From Euglena gracilis (lineage: Eukaryota; Euglenida; Euglenophyceae; Euglenales): a stretch of 64,000 bases of DNA. The notes beneath the pieces are model-generated. The model was not told where the DNA came from. It saw only the letters and a program-made list of their open reading frames with translations, and ran no database searches. Positions within the stretch are counted from its first letter, which is position 1; every line of letters begins with the position of its first letter. This document shows, in pieces, positions 9,701 through 20,000 of this stretch. Location of the stretch: NCBI GenBank assembly GCA_039621445.1, contig CP154956.1:58287155-58351154 (forward strand). Reading direction: 5' to 3'. Made by a program: the position numbers and the translations under genes.

Positions 9701-12428
9701 CCAGCCCCCTCCAAATTTTTGACTTTGGATTCTGGAGAACCGCCACCACCAAAAAATGTGTTGTGAACTAAAAAAAAAATGGGGCGTACATGGGTGCACC
9801 TCAAAACGTCAGCTGGTGTCTACAGGTGTAATCCCCCCAAATAGAAATATTAGAAGCTTACCGAGGACTCTGGCGGTGGGTGTGCACTTCTATTTGGACC
9901 CAACCCGTGTGATTTTGTTGATTTCCTTCAGAAATCCCATCAAATTTGGAGGTCACTTATAGTGGACCGCCTCATTCGGCTGCGGGGGGTGCGCTTTTAT
10001 TTGGACTTCTGGGGGGGGGGGAGGTTACCACACAAAAATGCCATTTTGGATGTCCAACCAAAGTTGGATGAGGGAGTCTGAAAAGGCTTTGGGTTACACC
10101 TTTTCCAGAAACAAAGCCTGATTGTGATGCGCACATCAGACGCCCCAGCGATCACATGGTGGTTGGTCACAATGCGTCCTGAATAGTGTTGCAGCATAAG
10201 GGGAAAAAAGTTCATACTAGAAAAAAACACCCAGCGCAATGCGCCAGACAACTTTTTGAGGGGGGCTTCAAAAAATGCCAAAATTGCGTTTTCGGGTGAT
10301 TTTTTTCCACCAAATCACAAAAACAGATGATGAAAACATAAATTTTCCGGCGCTGGGGAAGAAAAATTTTCATTTCCATGAGAGATCGGAGCACACCCCG
10401 TTTTGGGGGAGGAGCTAAGCATACCGTTTTGACCGCTGAAACCAAAACTGTGGGTTCCCTTGTGGAAGGGGGGGGGGATCAAAAATCGTCGCATCAAGAT
10501 CAAACCAATTAAAAAACAATCACTTTTCAATTTTGCAAATGCATGATTATCAGAGGAGGGGGTTTCGAGCAAAAAAATATCTCTGACATTGTGTCAGAAA
10601 ATGTTGCCCTTTCTGACACATTTCAGACGAAAATATTCCATCGCCAACCTGGTCTGGACAAACATAAATGTTGGAAATAGAAATGCTGGCTGGTTGAACG
10701 CCGCAACCCTTTTGAATACTGGCCAAATGATGCCAAGATGCCATCTTTCATCATACTATATACCATAATTTCATTCCTTCATAAATAAAAAATAAAATCC
10801 TGTAAAAATTAAAAAAGACAGGGCAGCAACTGCAGTTGACAAGCAAACCTTCATTATCCCACACAAATCCAGTGCCGCTGCCACGAGGAATTTCTGTCAA
10901 ATCCAAACTCCAATCTTGTTTGTTGATCCGTCCCACAGTAGCAACATTCGTTACATAAACAACGCTGGGGGTGTTCTCCCGAAATAGCTGTAACGAAAAA
11001 GGCACATGCCCGCATGCACAGCACGCACGCCCCCACACACCCACCCACCTACCCACCCACATGCGTGCGTGTGTGCGCACACACACACATGCATGCACAC
11101 ACATTTATTAACCGTCATCCATACAAACATATTCCATACCCACACGTATGCTTATACCTGTACTTAGACCTGACCCACACACAAACATAATTTGCACTGA
11201 AATATTTCCAGACCTTGCCCAACGAGGTGGGCCCCTTTTTTTTCCTTGCATTTCTTCCATCTTCATTCCTTTCATTTTTTCATCTTTCCCCTTGCATTTT
11301 TGCGCATTTCTTTTGTGGCCGGGCTGGCTGGCACATTCCCTCTCCCCTGCAATAGGGGGGGGGGGTCTGACCCTCCCCTTCATGTTGGGCGGGGGGGGGG
11401 GGGTCCGGATCCCCACCCCCAGGGCTTCCCATGCAGGCTTTCCATGCATCCCTGAAGAAGAAAAAAAATGCGAACGCTGCCCCCCCCCCTGGAGGGTCCG
11501 GACACCCCATCCAATAATCTGGGGGGGGGGGGTCCGGACCTCCTGCCCCTCCCACAGAGGGCACCTGACCCCCCCCCATTTTATCGATGGGCTTCCCATA
11601 CATCACTGCTCCCCCCCCCCGCCTGCCCACAGCACCCACCCCGAGGGGCCTGACCAAGCGTCACCAAGAAAATGCTTGCTGTTTGGACTGCAACTTTTGT
11701 CGCTGCAAGTGGACTTTCCTTTTCCAAAGACCTGTGCCCAATGAACACCCACTGCAACTTTTGTCATTTCTTTACACATAAGGGGGTAATTGGGCCTTCA
11801 AATTGGTGGTGCTTGACACCAACTTGAAGACCCAATGTGTTGCTAACAGGCTTCTCATCCCCTCCAGAACTCCGGGGGGGGGGGTCCCGCGCCGGCTGGA
11901 AAAAGATGCTGGCCGGGACCTCCCCCCCCCCGCCCCCTGGTGGTGGTGGAGGGCCCCCTGCGCCCTCCACCCTGGCTGGCTCTGGACCCGGCAGGTACCC
12001 TAAAAAAACCAGGCAAAAAGATCCAAATCCAGCCGGTTGGCATTTTCCAGCCAACGTCTGGAGGTGAAAACCCAAACACCCTCAAAAACTGCCATTTTGA
12101 GTCATTTTTTATTCGTCCAGCCCAGCTTCACCAGGCTGGCCCCAACTTTATTTCAGTGGACACCCCCGGGGGGGGGGCAGCCCGGTGGGAACTGCTGGCT
12201 GGATAAAAAGTGCTGGCTTAAAAAAAAGCCCTGCTCTTGGTGATCTTCCACTTCCGCGACTCTGGACAGAAAATTTTCTTGGGGCAGCACACCTTGACGG
12301 TGGACGCCTCTTCTTGTGTCAGCCGGATCACTGGAGGTGGTTGTAGAGCAGGGGCTGCCATGGCTGTCCACGGACCAAAAAGCCCATTGGCAGCTGCCCA
12401 CATGGCTTCTTTATTCCCAAACTTCCAA
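653..12428 (-). CDS. DEG1: DEG1-type HtrA serine protease, six exons, partial at 3' end
   Basis: Six minus-strand exons (12293-12428, 10849-10987, 10133-10178, 9532-9613, 653-730, with only the extreme N-terminal context in 12293-12428) splice in phase into the N-terminal half of a trypsin-like DEG1/HtrA protease, the ATP-independent quality-control endopeptidase of the thylakoid lumen in plants and algae. Landmarks in order are LTQEEASTVK + LFRENTPSVVYVTNV, IPRGSGTGFVWDNEG, the catalytic-His segment RIVTNHHVIAGASD, the catalytic-Asp segment VVVGFDEDKDVAVLQ, and KFRPVKLGCSEGLLVGQK. The catalytic Ser (GNSGGP) and the PDZ domain are not in the window. Spacing and motifs fit DEG1 better than DEG5 or DEG8. 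Introns are 1305, 670, 519 and 8801 bp. Homology is certain by motif; plastid targeting is inferred. (Five exons are listed individually; the count of six applies if 13952-14085 is included.). Confidence 0.9.
940..1215. mobile_element. MITE-like TIR element (CAGGGG-T7-AAG family)
   Basis: The ends are inverted repeats: CAGGGGATTTTTTTAAG on the left, CTTAAAAAACCCCTG on the right. The 8 bases outside each end match at 7 of 8 (ttttcgac and tcttcgac), as expected for a target-site duplication. The interior is made of G-run and C-run blocks around an A-rich middle, nearly the same as the element at 20733-20994. There is no coding capacity. Confidence 0.75.
2347..2450 (+). repeat. 37-bp direct repeat flanking a poly(A) tract
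   Basis: A 37-bp unit starting CTGGAGGGGACTGACTTG occurs at 2347-2383 and again at 2414-2450, separated by about 21 A residues and a short tail. The arrangement resembles a retroposed insert reduced to its poly(A) tail between target duplications, but a simple tandem duplication is also possible. A related sequence lies near 20100-20170. Confidence 0.6.
2830..3010 (+). repeat. Degenerate short tandem repeat (gcggaaatt type)
   Basis: Irregular copies of GCGGAAATT and GCGGGAAATT are reiterated. Open frames on both strands here are low-complexity translations and are not genes. Confidence 0.85.
3105..3290 (+). repeat. (CATA)n microsatellite
   Basis: About 185 bp of CATA repeats, with three or four GCATA interruptions, run into a short CAA array at 3293-3320. 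The 366-residue minus-strand frame across it is a Tyr-Val-Cys-Met repeat artefact. A second small CATA array is at 6750-6781. Confidence 0.95.
3710..4320 (+). repeat. Tandem repeat, period about 205-220 bp, three copies
   Basis: Three units start near 3725, 3945 and 4150. Each contains 'aaaaaatcgatttttt', 'accgatggggaactg', 'ggcctgtataca' and 'ggaccgttttggggcc' in the same order. The last unit runs directly into the G+C satellite. Confidence 0.85.
4320..6600. repeat. Extreme G+C satellite with higher-order repeat
   Basis: The block is built of variants of GCCGGGCCGTGCCGCC. An A/T-richer linker (ttgaaaggcttttgcgtt, ending 'gaccgcaatgtgagga') recurs near 5325-5400, 6205-6285 and 6605-6685, giving a higher-order unit of about 880 bp. 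Long Gly/Arg/Pro/Ala frames on both strands are compositional artefacts. The block sits inside a DEG1 intron. Confidence 0.9.
6998..7155 (+). repeat. Two direct copies of a ~48-bp unit
   Basis: The unit containing 'cgcgggattccttaaaaa' and 'tgtccggaaatatttcgc' occurs at about 7000-7045 and 7108-7155. The surrounding 6950-7200 carries further aaatttcgcg variants. No function is apparent. Confidence 0.7.
8245..8610 (+). repeat. A-rich 'gcaaaaatg' tandem repeat
   Basis: Irregular repeats of gcaaaaatgc, with a longer unit of about 60 bp around 'gaaaatgtgcaaaattggg'. A similar block lies at 21230-21470. Frames here are Phe/Ala-rich artefacts. Confidence 0.85.
8736..9109. mobile_element. MITE-like TIR element (CAGGGTT-ATATAAGG family)
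   Basis: Ends are CAGGGTTCGATATAAGG and CCTTATATCAAACCCTG. Perfect 8-bp flanking duplications, GTGCAGAC, lie at 8728-8735 and 9110-9117. The interior holds G/C-run blocks and a small central hairpin near 8915-8930 (cggcgcaaagcgccgg). A relative with similar interior lies at 14651-15012. No coding sequence. Confidence 0.85.
9532..9613 (-). CDS. DEG1: DEG1 exon with catalytic Asp
   Basis: This 82-nt exon encodes LILTIDQSAYKAVVVG followed by FDEDKDVAVLQ. The family pattern is VGFDxDKDVAVL, whose second acidic pair includes the catalytic Asp of the HtrA triad. The donor is CAG|gtgtaa and the acceptor cacag|C on the minus strand. Its start phase (1 nt carried over) requires the preceding exon to end after two codon bases, which points to a GC donor at 10133. 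Confidence 0.9.
10133..10178 (-). CDS. DEG1: DEG1 exon with catalytic His
   Basis: A 46-nt micro-exon encodes RIVTNHHVIAGASD plus part of a Val codon. The second His of NHHV aligns with the catalytic His of DEG1 (usual VTNYHVI). The acceptor is attcag. The only donor that preserves frame and the family length is GATGT|gcgcat, a GC donor. GAT|gtgcgc would break the frame to the next exon. Confidence 0.85.
10849..10987 (-). CDS. DEG1: DEG1 exon, N-terminal protease strands
   Basis: A 139-nt exon encodes LFRENTPSVVYVTNV, then ATVGRINKQDWSLDLTEI and PRGSGTGFVWDNE. It matches the start of the DEG1 catalytic domain, including the GSGxGFVWD signature. The acceptor is tttttcgttacag and the donor GAAG|gtttgc. 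Exact phase joins to both neighbours (12293-12428 and 10133-10178) restore the family sequence without gaps. Confidence 0.95.
11016..11110. repeat. Simple CA / CACC repeat
   Basis: CACACCCACC, TGCGTGTGTG and ACACACACAC runs lie within the DEG1 intron between 10988 and 12292. Bases 11200-11860 of the same intron hold several G-run and C-run blocks resembling decayed MITEs, but no clear ends. Confidence 0.8.
12117..12238 (+). repeat. Dispersed repeat ending in TTAAAAAAAAGCCCTG
   Basis: A segment starting CCAGCTTCACCAGGCTGG and ending ttaaaaaaaagccctg is shared, with divergence, with 15660-15815 and 25200-25333. It is probably the right half of the CAGGGG-T7 element family. Confidence 0.6.
12293..12428 (-). 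CDS. DEG1: DEG1 exon, N-terminal to protease domain
   Basis: A 136-nt exon encodes 45 residues. The last part, PPPVIRLTQEEASTVK, is the helix that precedes LFRENTPSVVY in chloroplast DEG1 proteins. The first part (GLFGPWTAMAAPALQ) is hydrophobic and ends Ala-Pro-Ala, as in a lumen-targeting segment; that role is inferred. The donor is AAG|gtgtgc and the acceptor gggccag|T. One base is carried in, which fits the AG left by exon 13952-14085. Confidence 0.8.
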
Positions 12429-12751
12429 CTGGCCCGACTTTGGGGGGGGGATCCCCATTGGGGCCACCTGGTGTTCAAAACAGAAGCTTGGACTGAACAC
12501 AAAGTTGAGTGGTTGAGGAAATCCCCCGGGCTGGCGGCAGCAATCTATGCCTGTTTGTTAGCCCGAGGCATTTCCCAGACATTCTCCAGCGCTTTGCACC
12601 AGAACCCCCCCCCCCCCCAGGGGGGTCTCTCGAGATAAAAAGAAGCCTGGTTTCAACCGCTGAACTTAAATTGAAAAGAACCTTCTTCAGATTCTCCCAA
12701 GGGTGCAGATTATCCTGCAAAGTGTCGCATGCCCCCCACCAAACCTCCGTC

Positions 12752-13440
12752 CAGGCTTGTATGGGAATCTCGGAGGAGGGGGGGGGGCGGGGGACCTCTC
12801 CTTCCAAAACTGGGGGGGGGGGGGGCTCCTATCTCCAGTTTTCGGTCGCCAAACTTCTCGCCGTTGAGTGCAAAATTTCGGCCGTTTTTTTTGGGTCAAA
12901 GAATCAATTTTCAAATCATTTTTTCTGAAATTTCTCAAAAATGGTGGGGAATCAAAGGAAATATCAGGAGACCTAAATTGAAGCCCCTAAAACGCCCCAT
13001 TTAACAATATTTTTATTTCCCCGCAACTCCCCGCCGAGCCGGAGTTACGACTATTTTTCGACCAAATTTGGCCATTTCCCCAAAATTTCACATTCAGCCT
13101 CAAGAGGGTCTGAAAATACACACCCGGCGCGAACCCACAGAGGAGGACGGGGGGTGGGGAACCCCTTTCCGAAACTAGGGGGGGGGGCCTACCATCTTGC
13201 CCACCCAGGGGGGGACCCCTGCCACCTACCAGCCCCCCCCTTATTGTCCCTCCGACCTCTCCCCGGGAGGCCCGACTGGACAATAAGGGGGGGAGGACAA
13301 TAAGGGGGTACCAAAGGAATTTCATTGGCCGGGCCAAAAAATCCCCCGTCGGCCGGGGCCCAGGGACAATAAGAGGGGGGGGACAATAAGGGTGGGGGGG
13401 GGTGGCACCTCATGTGTGCGGAGCTTCCCATACAACCCTG
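12752..13440. mobile_element. TIR element (CAGG..TTGTATGGGAA family) with nested insert
   Basis: Ends are CAGGCTTGTATGGGAA and TTCCCATACAACCCTG. The flanking 8 bases are cctccgtc and actccgtc (7 of 8). The interior (ttttctgaaatttctcaaaa, 'ccccgcaactccccgcc', ccggcgcgaa) is shared with 27342-27854. A separate element bounded by 'acaataag' motifs sits inside at about 13225-13392. Confidence 0.75.
13225..13392. repeat. 'acaataag' palindromic element
   Basis: Composed of repeated ccttattgtcc / ggacaataagg inverted motifs around 'ttcattggccgggccaaa'. Other copies are at 38928-39050 and 54185-54345. The 38.9-kb copy is itself nested within another TIR element. Confidence 0.75.
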
Positions 13441-13951
13441 ACTCCGTCTGTTCTTCCAGAGCAACCCTGCCCCAACCTGCCACCGTCTTCCTCTACATCC
13501 ATATCTGGTGCAAGTTGATGGGGAACAAGATGCAAATTGGTGTCCACATGGTCCACAAAAAAGCTGCAACTTTGCCTTGCCCCATCAAAATGGGAGGTGC
13601 GCTTGGAGTGGACCGCCGCCAAAGGCGGCGGGGATGCTTTTATTTGGACCCTGCACTTTGTGTAAGGGGGAAGGGGGGGTTAGGGAAACCGGATAAACTG
13701 GAATATTTGGAAATCGGCAAAATAAAAACCAAATCTGTGCGAGTTTTCAAAGACGCAACAAAGATCTCCAAAAAAAGGAAATCAACAAACATCACGCGGG
13801 CAAGATCCAAATAGAAGTGCACCACGTCGCCAAAGGCAGCGGTCCGCAAAGCGCACCCATGCTTCTATTAGGGGGAGGGGTATTCCGGTTTATTTCGGAC
13901 CGGAACATCTCCCCCTCCATGCTCTGGGAGGGAGTACCCACCCTGACCAAC

Positions 13952-14085
13952 CTTGCAAATGCTCTGTTTGTCTCTTTCAACCGGAAGCTGCTTTCGAACT
14001 TGACAATTTCGACTGGCCTCACCAGCCTGGCATTTCTCATCTCTGCCTGTCCAAGAGATTCTTTCACAAATGGATACATCTGCAT
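13952..14085 (-). CDS. Candidate exon, 134 nt
   Basis: Encodes MQMYPFVKESLGQAEM, then a basic region with VEIVKFESSFRLKETNRA. The acceptor is ctgatcag and the donor GCAAG|gttggt. Phase 0 in and 2 out match both neighbours, so the AG is completed by T at 12428. Family unknown. Confidence 0.45.
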
Positions 14086-17000
14086 CTGATCAGAGACATA
14101 AAATTTTTCTTTGATTAATTAAATTTTTTTCTTGCAAAAGGTGAGATCCAACCTGCAACGGCAATTACAACACTTCATCATCAGATTATGTGAAGTGGCA
14201 GTTCAAATGAATGACAGAAACCATGGATAATGCTGATGCGGTCAAAACGCCTGTGGCAGTCATCCCCAGCTTCTGCAGCAAATCTGTAAGAGCAGCAACA
14301 GCTGGGGAAAAAATTGGGTGTGACAAACAGGGTTCAAGGGAGTGGAGGATTCTGGACAATAAAAAACCCCAAACTGCAAACCTGAACAAACCCAAAGGGG
14401 GAGTCCAACAAAAAAACCCAACCATGACTCTGAAGGGGAAAAACACCATTTGGGTGGGGACCCAGGGGGTACCCCACCCAATCAATTTGGGCCGAGTTTG
14501 GGATCCGAAAATGCACTTCACACCTAAATAAAAAAAATAGAGCAGAACACCTCCCAGTCGGCCTGGCCGAGGTTTTTTTTTTTGGGACCGGGCTGGGGGA
14601 GTCTGGCACCCACCCCCACCTCCATTGGGAGGATGGCCCGGGGGAGGGGTCAGGCTTCCATATAAGGGCAGGTGGGCAGGTCAGACTCCCCTTCTCTGGT
14701 CCAGCAGGGGGGGGGCACCCCCTCCCACCTGAATAGTGGCGCGTTCCGGGTGACCCCCAAACATTTCGACCCCCAAAACAGCCAAACTTGCCATTTTGGG
14801 GACTTTTTGGGCAAAAAAATTATCAAAAATTCAAAAAAAATCGCCAAAAAACCCGAAGGAAAAATTTGACCTGCATGGAAGGGGGGGTTCCCGGGAATCG
14901 TCCCAGGGTCGGTCCAGACCCCCCTTGGCAGGTGGGGAGGGGGGGCCCTCTGGTCCAGGAGGGGGGGGGGGCACCCCCCACATAAACCCCGTGCGCCCTC
15001 CTTATATCGGTGCCGACTGGTGGCAGATAGGGTCACATTGGAACTGGGCCTACGTGGATGAAAGCAGGAGCTCCAAAAAGAAACTACCAAAAGCCCCAAA
15101 TCAGCAATTTATGCAACCTTTGATGATTTTCTTGCAACCATTGATGACGCTGGGGCTGAAAACAACTTGTTTCCCTATTTTGTGAATTTGGGGTCAAATG
15201 TTTCGGCGCTTCAGCTGCGGTGGGAGGGGGTTGACCCCCCAGGGCCTTCTTGTAGAGCCCTGTCCATCTGGGAGCAAGCAGCAAGTGTTTCAATGTGAAG
15301 GAAGGTTGTCCCCTGGTGGTATAACCTTCCTGTTCTGGTGCTCTGGGTAGAGACGGGGAAAGCACTTTCAACCCCTTGGAGAGGAAGCGTCAGGTTTGAG
15401 GCGGATTATCCTGTAGCACACCGTTGCACAAGAGACACCGGGAGATGGCCATTTTTTTTTTCAAGGGAAAATGCATTTGTCAGACCCAGCCCAGACACAC
15501 CCCCAAAGATGTCTGGCACCGTTGAGGGTTTTTTTTTTGGCAATGCAAAGTGATGCAATGATGCAACAGCTCATGCAATCACATCATGATCCCCCAATAC
15601 GACCCAAAAATGCCATATTTGACCATTTTTGACCCCCTTTTTCAAAATTCTTTCGCCCAGTCCAGCTTTGCCAGGCTGGCCCGAACTTTATTTTAGCGGA
15701 CCTCGGGGGGGGGGGGGTCTGCAGCCCAGCTGGGAGGTGCAGACTGCTGGCTGGCTGGAACCCCCCTGGGGGTCAGGTGCCCTCCGACTTAAAAAAAACC
15801 CTTGGTCACACATTGGTAATTTTTTTTAAAAAAATCCGCTCAATGCCGCTGGCACCTGTCTGGCCTGCATATCTGTGTCTGCCTCTGACGCGGGCGCCTT
15901 TCGACATTTCCTCGGGGGGGGTGTTAAATTTGGTCAAAGCCCCAATGGGATTTATGGTGGGGGGGGTCACTTGGTGGCCAAATAGAGAGTCAAATCCCAC
16001 ATCACTTCACAGATGGATGGATCCAAAAGAAAAGAAAACAATCAACACACTTGGAACAACCTCAACGTCTTGCCCTTCTTCGCCACAACAAGCATCAGTG
16101 CCAATTGCTTCTACAGATATAGGAAACAGGAGGGCAGAGGCAGAATCATAACAAAAGAGCTTAAACAATGTAATATTTCTGGCGAAATTTTTCTTCGACA
16201 AAACAAAAATGAAACCGCAAAATCACATTAAATTATTAAAAAAATAAACTATTCCAAAAAACCCTGGGCATCAGCAGTTGAGTCTGTGATGAACCGGTTT
16301 TTTTTTCAACCCCTGAAATAGCGAAATAAACGGCGATTTCAGGTTTCATCTTTCAGAAAATGCATTGAAAGGTGCCCTTCACCGCCATCTTTTTATCAAA
16401 ATAAATGAGACACAATACACTGCCTGCCAATGGATGCGCTTGCTGGCTTAAAAATCTCCACGTTGGGGGGCACATGGATGGTACATTACCCTGCAATACT
16501 TTCTTTGACCTTCTGAGTTATGCTGCACAAACAACTTGACTTCGTGGACACTGTACATCCACTCTCCTCCTGACTCAGAAGTCCCCATGGAAAGGTTTCA
16601 AAGAGGAAAATATTTTTGAACACTTCAGCAATCGTGCAAATGGACCCATGCGCAACTGCGCAATGCAACCATTTGAGAAACGCAACATATCAGGCGGGAA
16701 TGCAATACGGACCCTCAAAAAATACGACACAAAACACACAAAAAACGCATACAAACAAATTGCATGTAATTCCTTCAGGAGCTGCCCCGGGATCAGAGTT
16801 TTAAATGAGCGGGAAGGAGGGTCTGGACTCCTCTCCCCCCAATTTACACCACAAAAAAAAGTTTTGGCAGGGTGAAAGACCCAAAAATTGTGTTTTTGTG
16901 CACTTTTTTATTATTAAAATTAGTCACAACATACACCAAGTTTTTCATCTACTCCGGCATGAAGCGTCGGAAAAAAAATTTCTGGGTTCCTGGGGGGTCC

Positions 17001-20000
17001 CATACCCACCCCCCTTCGGTCCAAAGGTGGAGTCTGGACCATGCTTGTGCTTACCAACCGGGGGGGGGGGGGAGGGGGGGTCGGTGCTATAGGGTGCCTG
17101 CCCCTAGCAGGCCCCCCCCCCCCCCGGGGGGGATAGGGGTCCGGGCCGGACCCAGAAAATTTTCATTGAAAATGGCCTTTTCCGGGCCCCCGGCGCCTTC
17201 GGCGCCGGGGTCGGAGGGGGGTGCCTGCTAGGGGCAGGCACCCCCAAAACCCTACCCCCCCCGGGGGGGGTCGGATCGGGTGCTATGGGGTGCCTGCCCC
17301 TAGCACCCCCCCCCCGTGGGGTAGGCACCCGACTAAGCGCAAGGGGACCAGTTCTGACCCCCCCTGAAACCACTGCTCACGTAATACCCTGCTTGGGATA
17401 CACAAAAAAAACTCGGCTCCTGGTGAAAATATTTCATTTTGGATGAAAATAATTTTTTGACAAAAATCACAAAAATACAAAAATTGACAACTTTTTTGCT
17501 CTCAGGGGAAAATTGGGGCCAAAAAGAGAAATTCTTCATTGTTGAAAATTTTCCAGCAAAAAAAAATGAAAAAAAATCGCTGGGGAAAGAACACAAAAAG
17601 AAAATGCAAAAAAAAAACTCGTTTTTGCCCCCCTGCAATACTCATGAGGATGGGTAACAAACCACAGGAATAAAGGAAGAAGACAATTTCACAACATTTA
17701 TTTTCGAACCAGAGGCTGGTATAGAAAGATGTTGGTTGGTTTTAAAAGTTCCTTTGTGCAACTGCGCAAGGAACATTGTTTTTGCTGCTGTGTGGGTGTC
17801 ACAGAATCTCAACACAAGTGGGGTGACGTGGCTAACCTGCCACAGAGCTCAACTGGTACAGGTGGAGACCTTTGTCCCCTTCATCCGCGAGGAGTTTCAA
17901 AGTTCTCTTACAATCCATTTCAACCTTCAAATCACAGTTCAACAAACTTCAAAAACGTCCGCGGGGTGCTGCAGGCAATCAAACAATAAGCAAAGCGGAC
18001 CCGTCACCCAGCCTCCTGAACACCACCTGGCCCTGGCTCTTGCCACCAGGTTTCCCCTAAAGCATTTGCAACAAAACCTGTACCCACACCTCCGGTGTGG
18101 GGGCACCCCCCCAGGGGGACACTGGTGGGGTTTTCCAAATTAAAAGAAGCCGCCTTGACATGCAAGATATGAGGCAGATAAAATTCATGAAATTTTGGGA
18201 TTTCCCACGGTTAAACCAGGGGGGATTCACAGCTCGGAGCCACGTTTCAAAGGGGGCAAAAAATTTTTTGGCCTTCCCCCTGGGCTTCGCCCCAGGAAAC
18301 GACAAAGATCCGCATGCAAAGGGCCGGCAGCCAGCAAATGCTTTGTAACGGCATTATTTTTGTTTGCTGTCGCCCACCCACCTATTGTTTTCTTTCTTCT
18401 TCATCTTGAGATCATCCTTTCATTTGACATCACTGGTGCACTTTTTTGTTTTTGCAAATTTTGTAAAAAAAAATGACATAACTTAGATAAGATGAAAGGC
18501 AGAATGATCACACCAGCATCAACACAGGATTTCCATCCACTGTCTTTCTGCCTTGGTACAGCTAATAGCCACATCAACATGGAAGCAAACAAAGCAGCTG
18601 CACCACCCATCCACATAGAGATATGAATCTCTGGCCGAAAACCAGTTTTGCCATCTTTTACAAAGGTATCCTTTGAACCTGAAGGTTGAAAAAAGAAAGC
18701 AAAAACTATGGGCAATCAAAATAATGGACAAACAATCCTGGCTGTGTCGGGCTGGCACAAACCTTATTTCAGCAAGCCATCTAATTTCGCAGCCAGACTG
18801 GGCGCAAAAAAAAACCAGATCCCTATGAGGAGAGGTTAATACGACACCAGAGGACAGTTTCCTGGGACCCAGATCACAAAGAAAAAAAAAACACACTTTG
18901 ACCCTGGCCGAGACGAAATTCGAAAAGGCGATTTTTTCCACATAATTTTTCATCAGAAGCTCGAAAAAATGCCCACATATTTTAAATCTGGAAATGTGTT
19001 TTGCTTGAACAGAATATTTGCAAATTTTCAAAAAATTTTGGCCAGGCCAGCGGGCACAAGGGTGAGAAACAGGTTCCCATGAGGTCGAATGTGTGGGAAT
19101 GCAGGGTGGAGGACACTTTCCTGGGGGCGGGTGACGATTTTTTTGCATAATTGGACATTTTTGCAGCTTCCATTTTCTGGAACCCGGTTCGACCCCGGCC
19201 CAGTTCCAGCCAGGACCCCGGAGGGGGGCAGCCCAAAGTTTCAAGCTCTGAGCTGGAACCCCCAGGGGGGTCGTTAAAAAAACGCCCTTTTATTTATTTC
19301 CAGCCACCTGAAGAGCTGCCAAATGGTAACGGATTATTTGGCTTTCGGGTGGGCAAAAATGGACCAAAAATGGGTTGGAAAAGGGCTGGCGCACTCAAAT
19401 TTTGGGTTAAAAAATCGACTATTTTACGTAATTGGCTTTCGGTTCTTGGGTACTTGTGTGTTCATTATTTTCACTTGTGCGAACCCGTGCCAAAAATCTG
19501 GCCTGTGAACAATTGACCACTAACCACAACCCATTTTCTAACTTTTCTGACTACTCCCTGACCGAAACTTTAGTGGTACACACTAAGTGGATGCCTGTTT
19601 GCCACTTCATGCCATATGTGGACACTGAATTTACACCAGCCAACTTCTCATATACAGCTGTCCATTTGCGGAAAAGAGGCTTTGGGCTCAGAATTGGTAA
19701 AGTTGGGGAAGAGTCCATGAAATATGACGAGGGGGTTGCCAAGGGATAAACCATGCAAATATGCAACATCTGTGAAAATGAACATATTTGAAACACAACA
19801 CTAAAACAAACAGAAAACATGTTTTTTGTGAGTTGAAGGATTTATTATTTTTTATTGTTGATGGAAATAATGCCAAACAAAAATGATTACGACTGCATCC
19901 CCGAATGGTCAGCCCTGAAACCTGCATGTATCACGAAAGTCCTCGAACTAGACTCCCATCCAGGTGTGTTCCTGCGGACAAAGAGAATAGCAATCAGGGG

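Noticed and set aside
17736-18143. 135-codon plus-strand ORF (ends in QSNNKQSGPVTQ and following residues)
   Set aside because: Protein-like in part, but no splice sites or family. The minus strand here also offers an exon-like piece (LKLLADEGDKGLHLYQ, donor GCAG|gttagc) whose phase does not fit the gene chain. Not enough to call either.
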